From: Pricia antarctica
Lineage (GTDB): Bacteria; Bacteroidota; Bacteroidia; Flavobacteriales; Flavobacteriaceae
Length of the DNA stretch: 64,000 nt
Assembly (NCBI RefSeq): GCF_900101815.1
Contig: NZ_FNAO01000001.1
Span: 639,344-703,343 of the forward strand
Direction of reading: 5' to 3'
In this document: positions 47,476 through 55,753 of the stretch, in pieces
Layout of the letters: each line of letters starts with the position of its first letter
Position numbering within the stretch: the stretch's first letter is position 1
Made by a program: the position numbers and the translations under genes
Notes under the pieces: model-generated
What the model was told of the DNA's origin: nothing
Databases searched by the model: none
Seen by the model: only the letters and a program-made list of their open reading frames with translations

Positions 47476-47925
47476 ATGAAGAACAAAGTTAATGAAATCC
47501 GGATAAGTTATAAGGAGCGGGTAAAATCGCCCTTTTGGAAAAAAGTAAATACTTCAAAGGACGCAGCGGAACTGCTGTACGAACATTGGAACAAGGACAA
47601 TATAACCGTACACGAAACCTTCAAAATCGTTCTGTTGAACAATGGTAACAAGGTAAAGGGAATCTATCAACTGTCCACAGGAGGAATAACAGGGGTTCTG
47701 GTCGATGTACGGATATTGTTCGCTGTCGTACTCAAAACCCTTTCCGTTGCCCTGATCGTTGCGCATTGCCACCCTAGCGGGACATTGCGGCCCAGTGAAG
47801 CGGACAAAAAGATTACGAACAAGATCAAAAAGGCCGCCCAACTTTTGGATATCACCCTATTGGACCATCTGATCATAGCCCCCAACGGAGACTATTACAG
47901 TTTTGCGGATAACGGGATACTTTAA
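47476..47925 (+). CDS. RadC-like JAB (JAMM) domain protein
   Basis: The 149-residue protein contains the JAMM motif AHCHPSGTLRPSEADKK with His, His and Asp, and a TGGITGVLVDVRILF strand before it. It lacks the UBA-like N-terminal domain of chromosomal RadC. Family knowledge: RadC-like proteins are often found on mobile elements; the function is uncertain (possible metalloprotease or DNA metabolism). Confidence 0.87.
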   Translation: MKNKVNEIRISYKERVKSPFWKKVNTSKDAAELLYEHWNKDNITVHETFKIVLLNNGNKVKGIYQLSTGGITGVLVDVRILFAVVLKTLSVALIVAHCHPSGTLRPSEADKKITNKIKKAAQLLDITLLDHLIIAPNGDYYSFADNGIL

Positions 47926-47937
47926 CTCTTTAAAGCT

Positions 47938-48135
47938 ATGATACACCTAAAGTTTCAAGATCTGAGTTCGGAAAAGCAAGAGGAACTTTTAAAGGTTTCC
48001 AGGGAACATGTCACGAATATTTTTGGCGAATCCATCCGAAAATATGTTGACGAAACGGGCGAGGATTTCGAAGGCCTGATCGAGGAAGAAACGATCAAGA
48101 ACCTGTACACCTACAAATTCATATTCGACATCTGA
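47938..48135 (+). CDS. Small hypothetical protein
   Basis: The 65-residue acidic helical protein (MIHLKFQDLSSEKQEEL...) begins 12 bp after the RadC-like gene and is probably cotranscribed with it. No motif is recognised. A terminator hairpin follows. Confidence 0.6.
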   Translation: MIHLKFQDLSSEKQEELLKVSREHVTNIFGESIRKYVDETGEDFEGLIEEETIKNLYTYKFIFDI

Positions 48136-48157
48136 ACACAATTTTATCCTGTTACAA

Positions 48158-48187
48158 GAAAAAGGCTGCCATTATGGTAGCCTTTTA
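48158..48187 (+). terminator. Terminator after the RadC-like operon
   Basis: AAAAGGCTGCC and GGTAGCCTTTT form a stem (one G-T pair) with a five-base loop and a T run, 22 bp after the stop. Confidence 0.7.
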
Positions 48188-48459
48188 CATTTTACATTTT
48201 TCACAACGTTTTTTCGAAAACCATAAGAATCCCTCAAAATCCGGTTCCGAAAACTCTTAAAATATTCCGGCCATAACAAATCCGAAGTAACACCGACTAC
48301 ATTCACCGAAGCCATAAAATTTTCCCTGCGGGGAAAAAAGGAATAGCAAGAGGGCAACACGGCGGGCCGGTGTTGCGTGTTTGCGTTTCTTTTTAAACCG
48401 CTGTTAAACAGCGTTTTAAAGTCGAAAGGGGTCGGAGGATCGGATGTAATATCGGTCCG

Positions 48460-48514
48460 ATTTTCGTCAAATGGCCCCGCAGCCCCCGGAAACAGGCCCG
48501 AATTTTCGTCAAAT
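48460..48514 (+). repeat. Direct repeat ATTTTCGTCAAAT x2
   Basis: The 13-bp word occurs at 48460-48472 and 48502-48514, 42 bp apart start to start, immediately upstream of the mobilization genes. It is a candidate relaxase or regulator binding site. Confidence 0.5.
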
Positions 48515-48531
48515 CAAAAAATGAACAGAAC

Positions 48532-49107
48532 GTGTTGGATTCCTTTTGGACCTTGCGCATCAAAAAAGAAACGGCGGTACGTTTTCGGGCCTTCGCACGG
48601 ACGTACTATAGCACCCAGTCCCTGGCCTTGGACGGTATGTTGGATTTTTTCAGGTACAACGAGATTTCCCCCCATGAAAAGCTGGGGCCCAGAATGACCC
48701 TGATAATGGAATTCCTGAAACACCTGAAGCAGTATCTGGGAAACAGGAACAATGCGACCATTGCCATCATAAAGAACATTGAAAAAGAAGGTGTCCTGCC
48801 CACCAAGGCCATGATGCAACTGCTCTTCGAGCAGGCCCCGCGCGAAGAGGAGCAGCCCGAGCTTATCGAGATCGCCCACGGGGAAGTCAAGTATCAAGGG
48901 AACTATTACGACTCCCTGGAGGCCATCGAGCTCCGAAAGGAAAAAAATATACTGAAACAGGAACTGGAAAACACCCGAAGGAAGTTCGACGAAATCCTTT
49001 TTTCCAAGATCAAGGAGACCAGGCCCAACTTCGGAAAGCCCAAACTGTACCTGGACATGACGCCCGAAGAATTCAGCAGTCTCAAAGAGACATTTAAAAG
49101 CGAATGA
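48532..49107 (+). CDS. bfmA: BfmA/BtgA family mobilization protein
   Basis: The 191-residue protein starts at GTG 48532 (MLDSFWTLRIKKETAVRFR); the frame has no ATG, GTG or TTG upstream before the stop at 48418. The N-terminus SFWTLRIKKETAVRFRAFA is a ribbon-helix-helix-like DNA-binding motif. A coiled-coil region (about 135-165, ELRKEKNILKQELENTRRKF) follows. BtgA/BfmA proteins bind oriT and help the relaxase. Two bases separate its stop from the relaxase ATG, so they form one operon. Confidence 0.85.
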   Translation: MLDSFWTLRIKKETAVRFRAFARTYYSTQSLALDGMLDFFRYNEISPHEKLGPRMTLIMEFLKHLKQYLGNRNNATIAIIKNIEKEGVLPTKAMMQLLFEQAPREEEQPELIEIAHGEVKYQGNYYDSLEAIELRKEKNILKQELENTRRKFDEILFSKIKETRPNFGKPKLYLDMTPEEFSSLKETFKSE

Positions 49108-49108
49108 C

Positions 49109-50134
49109 ATGTACATCAGCATCACCCGTCAGCATATGGACACGACCTTTTCGCAAAGCTCCTCCGATTTTGTGGACTATCTGGAAAAGGAGAACGAGGG
49201 AAAACGACCGGAACTCCAAGAACACTTCTTTGACCAATACAATGATAAGATTGCGCCGGAGAAGGTGGTACGGGAAATCGACGGGAATACGGCAAAACTG
49301 AAAAAACGGGAACCCAAGTTCTACTCCCTGACCATCAATCCGAGCCAACGCGAACTCAGGGCCATCAACAACGACCCGGCATTGCTGCGGAAGTACGTAC
49401 GCGAGATCATGAAGGACTACGCGGCCTCCTTCTATCGCGAAACGACTGTTGGGGTGGACAGCATCAAGTACTATGCTAAAATAGAGCACGAACGCACCTA
49501 TAAGGGCTTTGACAGGGAGGTCAAGGAAAACCGGGTATATAAGGCCCAGATCGCAAAACTGGAAAACGATATCCGAAAAATGGAACGCGGCGAACTCAGG
49601 GCAAACGTGAAACAACTGGAGCGGCAGATCGAACGGCTCACGGCCCAGATACCCCACCGCATCGACGGCAGGGCCATCGAACAGGGGATGAAAAAACCGG
49701 GCCCACAGACCCACGTGCATATCGTAATGAGCCGCAAGGACACAACGAACCGATATAGCCTGTCCCCCGGCAGCAAGTATATGGAATCCGAATCCAAACT
49801 GAACGGCAAAACGGTAAAGAGGGGCTTTAAACGGGACGAGTTTTTCGGGAAGGCCGAAAAGACCTTTGACCGGCTCTTCGGATACAATAGGAACTATGTG
49901 GAGAGCTACACCGCCCGAAAGACCTTTATCAAAGATCCGCACAGATATTTTGCAAGGTTATTAAAACTGCCCGTCAACGAGCGTAGCGCGGCCTTTAAGC
50001 TATTGGGCAAGGCAGGGGTAAACATTCCCAATCTGAACATACCCAAGAGCAAGGTCGAGCTTGCGCTAAAAACGGTGAAACAGTTCAAAAAGGCCATGGA
50101 TGTGGCCCGGAACGCAGGTTCCATAGGAATATGA
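49109..50134 (+). CDS. MobB family relaxase (DUF5712)
   Basis: The 341-residue protein has the N-terminus MYISITRQHMDTTFSQSSSDFV, with YSLTINPSQREL in the middle. A coiled-coil (about 145-180) is followed by the histidine-dyad QTHVHIVMSRKD (about 200-211), typical of metal-binding in relaxases. The nucleophile is probably a Tyr, not assignable with certainty. Family knowledge: BfmB/MobB proteins nick oriT and lead the strand into the recipient. It overlaps with the bfmA operon and precedes the coupling protein by 39 bp. Confidence 0.87.
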   Translation: MYISITRQHMDTTFSQSSSDFVDYLEKENEGKRPELQEHFFDQYNDKIAPEKVVREIDGNTAKLKKREPKFYSLTINPSQRELRAINNDPALLRKYVREIMKDYAASFYRETTVGVDSIKYYAKIEHERTYKGFDREVKENRVYKAQIAKLENDIRKMERGELRANVKQLERQIERLTAQIPHRIDGRAIEQGMKKPGPQTHVHIVMSRKDTTNRYSLSPGSKYMESESKLNGKTVKRGFKRDEFFGKAEKTFDRLFGYNRNYVESYTARKTFIKDPHRYFARLLKLPVNERSAAFKLLGKAGVNIPNLNIPKSKVELALKTVKQFKKAMDVARNAGSIGI

Positions 50135-50173
50135 GCATTCCTTCTACCGTTAACAGCCAAAAATAATTCACTT

Positions 50174-51781
50174 ATGAAAGACATGATACTTCCTTTGTTA
50201 TTTATCCATCTTTTCGGCAGTGTTGTTTTCTTTATCGGTTTTCGGTATACCCGTTTCGGGTTCGGGATCAATCTCCTACTTGTTCTTTCGGTTACGTGCC
50301 TGGCGTTTATGTTCCGGCCGACAGGCCTTTTCAATCTCCTATTTTTTGTATTGTTTCCCCTTCAGGGTATCAATACGGTATTCTATATGCTGGCCGGATA
50401 CCGGAAGGAACGGGTACGGACCGAAAGGAAATACCATGTCAGGTTGAAGCTCCGCAGCGGCACACTGTCTCTGCATAATATCCGCAGGGGCATATCCATC
50501 ATCGCCTCCGCAGGGAGCGGCAAGACCGAATCGGTGGTATACGGACTGTTGGAGCATCTGCAAAAGTTCGAATTCTGCGGGGTCATACACGACTACAAGC
50601 ATTTCGAGATCACCGAAATGGCCTATCCCCTGTTCCAAAATGACGGCGTTCCCTTCCATATCATCTCCTTCGACGATATCCATAAAAAGGTCAATCCCAT
50701 TGCGCCCAGATATATGGAGGACGAGGAAAGCGTGAACGAGATATCGCGGGTACTCTTGGAAAACCTTCTGGAACAGCGGGAGAGCATCGCCATGGGGTCC
50801 TCGAAGTTCTTCAACGATGCCGTGGAAGGCCTGTTGGGAGGGATGATCTGGAAACTGAGGACCGATTATCCCAAATATTGTACGCTGCCCCACCTGATCG
50901 CCATCTATCAATACCTGGGCAAAAGGGATTTGATCAAATGGCTGAGTTCGAACACCACCTCGAAGGCGATGGCCGATGCCTTTATTTCGGGAAAGGATTC
51001 CGAACGGCAGACCGCAGGGGTCCTGAGCACGTTGGCCAATGCCCTGAAAAAGATAAGTACGCAGCGGATCTTTATGGCCCTTTCCAGGGACGAGGTCCCG
51101 CTTGACATCAACAATCCGAAAAATCCGGCAGTCATCTCCATTGTCAACAACCCAAAGAACGAGACGGCCTATTCTCCCGTCATAGCCGTTATCATCCATA
51201 CCATTACAAAGCAGATGAGCGTCCGGGAGCGGGAATCTTCGTTTATCCTTATGGAAGAAGCCCCCACCATTCGGCTGTTGAACATGCACCGGATCCCCGC
51301 GACCCTGAGAAGTTACGACATAGCAACCATCTATGTCCTGCAGGACAAAATACAGAACGACATGATGTACGGAGACAGGGCCAGCCGTGCCATACTGAGC
51401 AACCTTTCCTACCAGTTCTTCGGCAAGGCCAACGATCCCGATACCGCCAGATATTACGAGCGTTTTTTTGAAATCGTGAAGCGGCCGACGAAAAGTGTCA
51501 GCAAGGGGGAGAACACACTCAACTTCGATACCCGTATCACAAAGGGCGAACGCGAGGTAAGCAAGATCCGCTCCGATGTGTTCTTCCGTCTAAGGCAGGG
51601 GGAGTTCATCTCCTTTGCGGACGGCAGGGACCGAAAGATCCGTTTTCCGGTACCCGATATAAAAAGGGAACTCCCCGAACCGACCCATGCGTACAACGAT
51701 GCCGAGATACGGGCCAATTTCGAGCGTATCCATTTCGAGGCCCGGGAACTGTTCCGTACCAACGCCAAAAATGTTTCCTAA
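50174..51781 (+). CDS. Type IV coupling protein (VirD4/TraG-like ATPase)
   Basis: The 535-residue protein has two or three N-terminal membrane helices (about 5-75), Walker A ASAGSGKTES (111-120), a TraG/VirD4 region with LLENLLEQRES and KFFNDAVEGLLGG, and Walker B SFILMEEAP (about 356-364). It docks the relaxase-DNA complex at the mating channel. No channel genes (VirB/Tra) are present in the window, so the element may be only mobilizable. Confidence 0.9.
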   Translation: MKDMILPLLFIHLFGSVVFFIGFRYTRFGFGINLLLVLSVTCLAFMFRPTGLFNLLFFVLFPLQGINTVFYMLAGYRKERVRTERKYHVRLKLRSGTLSLHNIRRGISIIASAGSGKTESVVYGLLEHLQKFEFCGVIHDYKHFEITEMAYPLFQNDGVPFHIISFDDIHKKVNPIAPRYMEDEESVNEISRVLLENLLEQRESIAMGSSKFFNDAVEGLLGGMIWKLRTDYPKYCTLPHLIAIYQYLGKRDLIKWLSSNTTSKAMADAFISGKDSERQTAGVLSTLANALKKISTQRIFMALSRDEVPLDINNPKNPAVISIVNNPKNETAYSPVIAVIIHTITKQMSVRERESSFILMEEAPTIRLLNMHRIPATLRSYDIATIYVLQDKIQNDMMYGDRASRAILSNLSYQFFGKANDPDTARYYERFFEIVKRPTKSVSKGENTLNFDTRITKGEREVSKIRSDVFFRLRQGEFISFADGRDRKIRFPVPDIKRELPEPTHAYNDAEIRANFERIHFEARELFRTNAKNVS

Positions 51782-51899
51782 TTCGATATAAGACCCTTGC
51801 AATTTGTTGATAACTAACGGTTTTGGGCCAAATCCGGGTCTTGTTCGGTTTTGGGATTCCGTATCTTTAAAGGTCTTCCCTAAATCCAAAAGAAAAGTT

Positions 51900-52661
51900 A
51901 TGTTTTTCAACAATGCCAAATGTGATGTCTACATCGGTACCGGGACAGGAAAGAAATTGATGGACGAGATCGAAAACGCCAAAAGATCGGTCAAGATCGT
52001 GTCCCCTTTTCTTTCCCCGTTCCTCGTCAAACGGCTGATCGCCCTCCATTCCAACGGAATCGGTGTGCAGCTGATCACCACGGACACCATCGAGGATTTT
52101 TAGGGAGATCGGGAACGCAACATACATGAGCTTATCCAACAGGAAGTCCATATCGACGGGCAGGCGAGGAGGGCCAGGAAGAAATATAAAATAATTGCCA
52201 AGGTGTTGAACGGGGTTACCATCGGTCTTTTCATCGGTTCAGTGATATTGAATTATTGGCTGAGGGACATAAGGCTTCTGGGGCTATTGATTCCATTGTT
52301 CTTTTTCTATTTAATTGCCCAATATTTCAGAAAGAAATCCGCATGTAAAAGAGTCTATACCTATACCTACGACCGGCTATTTCCATTCAAAGTGGTCCTG
52401 TCCAAAAACGGAAACGGGTTTGGAAATGCTTATCTGCACAGTAAGATCTATATCATCGATGACGAGATTGCCTATCTCGGGTCGCTGAACTTTACCGGTG
52501 GCGGCACCACGAACAACTACGAGACAAGGGTGCGGTTGGGCGATGCGCAGTCCGTTCAAAAAATCGTAGAGGAATTTGATTATTTGATGAACGAAGCAAA
52601 GATTGCGGAGGTCGATATTCAAGAATGGGGCAGTCTGTTGTATCGGGAGCCGATAAACTGA
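51900..52661 (+). pseudogene. Phospholipase D family protein interrupted by an in-frame amber codon
   Basis: The frame starts at ATG 51900 (MFFNNAKCDVYIGTGTGKK) and runs to 52661, but TAG at 52101-52103 stops it after 67 codons. The downstream part is open and continues in the same frame (GDRERNIHELIQQEVHIDGQ...). N-terminal PLD half: MDEIENAKRSVKIVSPFLSPF. Two membrane helices follow (about 108-145). The C-terminal HKD motif HSKIYIIDDEIAYLGSLN is intact. The full protein would have 253 residues with one HKD, like membrane-bound phosphodiesterases acting as dimers. Either it is a pseudogene or the codon is read through. Translation could restart at GTG 52203. Confidence 0.82.
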
Positions 52662-52676
52662 CCGTTCATTATGTTG

Positions 52677-52703
52677 GCAAAACCAGATTCAATCTGGTTT
52701 TGC
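52677..52703. terminator. Strong hairpin after the PLD gene
   Basis: Perfect 11-bp stem GCAAAACCAGA / TCTGGTTTTGC with a TTCAA loop, 16 bp past the stop. There is no long T run after it, but T residues are within the stem. Confidence 0.55.
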
Positions 52704-52788
52704 AGAAAATTATTTAAAAAAAACAGCGATTTATAGCATCGGAAGTTTCTTTTGATGGCCATAGCCTGTATCCAAATTCTCCACCTCT

Positions 52789-52820
52789 ATGAAAGTTCAG
52801 ATAAACGTGAGTTTATTTAC
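52789..52820 (+). promoter_or_regulatory. Shared upstream element, copy 1 (AGATAAACGTGAGTTTATTT)
   Basis: The block around ATGAAAGTTCAGATAAACG, continuing TGAGTTTATTTAC, lies about 85-110 bp before the first TPR gene. Close relatives occur at 56847-56867 before the second TPR gene, and at 59439-59477. The inner part contains an imperfect palindrome (AAAC..GTTT). It may be a promoter, operator or cassette edge. Confidence 0.5.
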
Positions 52821-52901
52821 ATTTTGGTGAAAATGTCAAAATCTTTGAATTTAGATTCCACGCTTTGGAAAATTTAGCTAAATTCCAAATCAATTTCAGC
52901 A

Positions 52902-55166
52902 ATGGACAAGCGCAAGAAATTAGACCCGGGCAGCGAAGAATGTATTTTCTTATTTAAAAAAGGCTATGAGTGCTACGAAAATGGACAACATGAACTTGCA
53001 TTCGATTATTTTTCACAGGCGGAAAAAGTTGACCCTAAAGGTTATCCTGACGCTACATATTACAAGGGGTTTATTGAACAAGAACTGGGTCATCCTGAAG
53101 CTGCTCTAATATTATATACTAAGGCCGAAGATAACTCCCCCGACGGTCATCCGAATTCCTCTTTCAATAAAGGTGTCATTTACAGAAGTCTGGGTCAAAC
53201 TGAAAACGCCCTAGTTTCTTATACTAAGGCTGAGGACGATTCACCAAACGGTGATCCGGAGGCCTCTAACAATAAAGGTTTTGCTTATGAAAGTCTTAAC
53301 CAGCTTGAAGACGCTTTATTGTCGTATACAAAAGCCGAAAACGATTCACACCACGGTTATCCACACGCCTCACACTCAAAGGGACTTATTTACTATAAGA
53401 TTGGCCAATTCGAAAATGCTATAGTATCATGGACCAAGGCCGAGCACGATTCAATTGATGGCCATCCAAGGGCCTCTTACAACAAGGGGGTTGTATACAA
53501 TTCCCTGAATCAAACTGAAAACGCCTTGATTTCTTATACTAAGGCCGAGGACGATTCCCCCAACGGTTTCCCAAACGCCTCTTTCAATAAGGGTAGAATT
53601 TACAAAATTATTAACCAGCCTTTAGATGCTTTGTCGTCATATACAAAAGCCGAAAAGGATTCCTCCCACGGTTATCCGGAGGCATCTTATTCTAAGGGAC
53701 TTATTTACCATGAGATTGACCAACTCGAAAACGCCTTATTGTCATATACTCAGGCCGAGAACGATTCCCCCGATTGTCATCCGGTTGCTTCTTATAATAA
53801 AGGTATAATCTATTTCCCTAAGAACTTGAGGCTTTCAGCTGAAAGTTTTCATAAGTCAATTCGGGATTCTGCCCAGCAGGTAAATCCCAAAAGCCATATG
53901 TGGCTTTCCAAATGTTTTCATGGTTTGGAAAAACACGGTCTGGCCAAGAAATTTGCCTATTTGGCATTGAAACAGGACAATCATGACTATGAAATCATAG
54001 ATTACGTCCTTGTCCGATATGGGAATCAAAGGTCCAAGGGCATTTACACACTGAGACTGAAATACTTGTTAAGAGTATTAGAAAATCATTCATCGAAGGA
54101 TTATGGCAATGAAGGAAAAATCGATGAGGAGATATTCAATAGATTCATCGAGAACATGGGCCAACTAGAAGACTCAATGGAGGTATTCCATATGGCGCTC
54201 TCGAAAAAAGAGGTCGCGCTCGCAGAGGATATCGATTACCAAGAACGCCTTAGACTCTCCTATTTGATATATTTCTTGAACGGTGAATACCACAGCTCCT
54301 TCCATTTACTGGAAACCGATTTATATGAACTATACGGTCACAGTGACATGGACCATTATATTTATTTCCTATCGGCCTACCTAATAGGGGAGCCTGTGGA
54401 CGAGTTTAATTCCTATTTAAAACTGCCAAGAACGTCGAAGGGCATATTTAGTGAAAGTCTTTTGGAGTGGTCGGAAAAAGTACGGAAAGCCATTGAAAAT
54501 AACTCTTATTTGGATAAATATCTATTGGACATTCAGCTACCCAATATTATTATCGGCACTAGTCTGCCATTACCGGAAGGCCACCACCCGTGGGTAAGGG
54601 CCGTCCTTGAATCAATCAGGGACCCTTCGGTTTCCTATGATATTCCCTTAGGTGAAAACGAACTCTTAGGCCTTCTACCGCAATTTTTTGAGGGTTTCTC
54701 TGAGCAGGAACTTTCGAAAGCCATTTTTCCGGAACACAAATGGCGTAACATCGTTACCTTGCTCGAAAATTCTAATTGCCCAGAGAATTATAGGGATCTC
54801 GTCATGGCTATACGGGAAGGGATTGGCGAGGGTATACCATATTTAAAGGTTCTTGTTAGACTGATTGAGCGTACTAGGTTAGAAAAAGATACTAGCATCA
54901 AAAAAAACTTAGTCATTTTACAGGCGGCCGTCCTATTATCAGAGCGTTTCGATAGCAAACGGGAAATGCCCATCGATAAAAAAATCGCAATTGATATCTT
55001 CCAAAATTTGGCCTTTGACGGTGTCCTTTATTTAATGAACATTACGACATTTGGACTAGGCGCGGCAATGTCTACGGTCCTAACCATATCAAACCATGTA
55101 CGGGGAAATAATCGAAAAGAGCGTGTCAGGTCGATTTTCGAAGTCTTGCTGACTGAAATAGTATAA
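52902..55166 (+). CDS. TPR repeat protein of unknown function
   Basis: The 754-residue protein has about nine to ten TPR-like repeats of exactly 35 residues (residues 10-330), with the core NKGxIYxxLxQxENALxSYTKAE and an unusual loop DDSPNGxPxAS. The DNA repeats have a 105-bp period. The C-terminal half (330-754) is unrelated and unrecognised; it is helical, and ends with a hydrophobic segment (about 695-725, LAFDGVLYLMNITTFGLGAA) that could insert in a membrane. No enzyme motif is seen. TPR part plus membrane-active tail is reminiscent of sensor-effector proteins of defence islands, but this is inference. The upstream element is shared with the second TPR gene. Confidence 0.75.
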   Translation: MDKRKKLDPGSEECIFLFKKGYECYENGQHELAFDYFSQAEKVDPKGYPDATYYKGFIEQELGHPEAALILYTKAEDNSPDGHPNSSFNKGVIYRSLGQTENALVSYTKAEDDSPNGDPEASNNKGFAYESLNQLEDALLSYTKAENDSHHGYPHASHSKGLIYYKIGQFENAIVSWTKAEHDSIDGHPRASYNKGVVYNSLNQTENALISYTKAEDDSPNGFPNASFNKGRIYKIINQPLDALSSYTKAEKDSSHGYPEASYSKGLIYHEIDQLENALLSYTQAENDSPDCHPVASYNKGIIYFPKNLRLSAESFHKSIRDSAQQVNPKSHMWLSKCFHGLEKHGLAKKFAYLALKQDNHDYEIIDYVLVRYGNQRSKGIYTLRLKYLLRVLENHSSKDYGNEGKIDEEIFNRFIENMGQLEDSMEVFHMALSKKEVALAEDIDYQERLRLSYLIYFLNGEYHSSFHLLETDLYELYGHSDMDHYIYFLSAYLIGEPVDEFNSYLKLPRTSKGIFSESLLEWSEKVRKAIENNSYLDKYLLDIQLPNIIIGTSLPLPEGHHPWVRAVLESIRDPSVSYDIPLGENELLGLLPQFFEGFSEQELSKAIFPEHKWRNIVTLLENSNCPENYRDLVMAIREGIGEGIPYLKVLVRLIERTRLEKDTSIKKNLVILQAAVLLSERFDSKREMPIDKKIAIDIFQNLAFDGVLYLMNITTFGLGAAMSTVLTISNHVRGNNRKERVRSIFEVLLTEIV
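53100..53810 (+). repeat. 105-bp tandem coding repeats (35-residue TPR units)
   Basis: Successive copies of CAATAAAGG-type starts at 53165 and 53270 define a 105-bp period. The copies differ in sequence by several substitutions each, so the array is not recent. Confidence 0.75.
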
Positions 55167-55549
55167 TTCTAATTATTAGAATTGACAAGTTATATTTAAA
55201 CGACCTTAGCCATGCCACCTTGTAAGTCGAAAATGGAGACTTTCATGAAAGAACCACTCTATTTTTTATCGACTTCCCCGGGAACCGCCGGTAAGAGAAC
55301 GAAGTTTTCTCCATTCTCGAAAATTCGCATACTTGCCCTCCTTTGAGCTCCTCTAGAGAGTACATTTAAACGTCCCGGGGTCGTACCAGCGGTAGTTTCT
55401 TTTCTACCTTAACTGGGTGATTAATCTTTAACAGTCTCGGCTAAGAATAGTGCAGGATTAAATTAGCATACTATTTTCACGACAGCAAGAGTTGATAAAA
55501 TAAAAAATGAGTATACGTATTATTTTTAGCCATTTGTTGGTATAGGTGG
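55167..55549. other. Intergenic region with two TAYATTTAAAC elements
   Basis: No gene is seen in these 383 bp. TATATTTAAAC is at 55191-55201 and TACATTTAAAC at 55361-55371. The latter begins a longer block (to about 55409) similar to one at 56787-56840 on the other side of the protease operon. An imperfect inverted repeat (CGAAAATGGAGA / TCTCCATTCTCG) spans 55228-55305. Confidence 0.5.
55361..55409 (+). repeat. Intergenic repeat, left copy flanking the protease operon
   Basis: TACATTTAAAC, then GTCC.GGGGTCGTACCA and CGGTAGTTTCTTTT. The same order of words occurs at 56787-56840 in the same orientation, so the protease operon is bracketed by direct repeats about 50 bp long, 1426 bp apart. Confidence 0.55.
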
Positions 55550-55744
55550 TTATCTTCTCCCAGTATTATAACGAACACTTTTTCCAATAGTGTCCTTGGG
55601 CGCAATCGTATAGTTATCAGACATATTTCCTGCAATTTTCTCAATCTCCGCAATCATCTTTTGGATGGTTTTATGTTCGGCTGAAAGCTTCTGGTTTTCT
55701 TTTTTTAAAACTTCGGAAACTCGTTTGTCAATTGTGTCTCTCAT
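55550..55744 (-). CDS. Small coiled-coil protein
   Basis: The 64-residue highly charged helical protein (MRDTIDKRVSEVLKKENQKL) is predicted to be a coiled coil over residues 5-40. It starts 9 bp after the stop of the SDH_sah protease gene, so they form a two-gene operon. It may be a regulator or oligomerization partner of the protease. No family is recognised. Confidence 0.65.
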   Translation of the reverse strand: MRDTIDKRVSEVLKKENQKLSAEHKTIQKMIAEIEKIAGNMSDNYTIAPKDTIGKSVRYNTGRR

Positions 55745-55753
55745 AATATAAAT

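Larger units (their letters stand above)
48136..48531. other. Intergenic region upstream of mobilization operon
   Basis: No gene is seen. A terminator (48158-48187) ends the previous operon. The direct repeat ATTTTCGTCAAAT at 48460-48472 and 48502-48514 lies just upstream of bfmA and may be an oriT or operator. Confidence 0.45.

Noticed and set aside
49094..49942. 282-codon open frame on the minus strand
   Set aside because: Antisense to the MobB relaxase gene, which has recognisable motifs and an operon partner.
50339..51289. 316-codon open frame on the minus strand
   Set aside because: It is antisense to the coupling protein with Walker motifs; composition is that of a shadow of a GC-rich gene.
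55228..55305. Imperfect inverted repeat as an IS end or terminator
   Set aside because: Arms match at about 12 positions with a 50-bp loop and no transposase nearby; not convincing.
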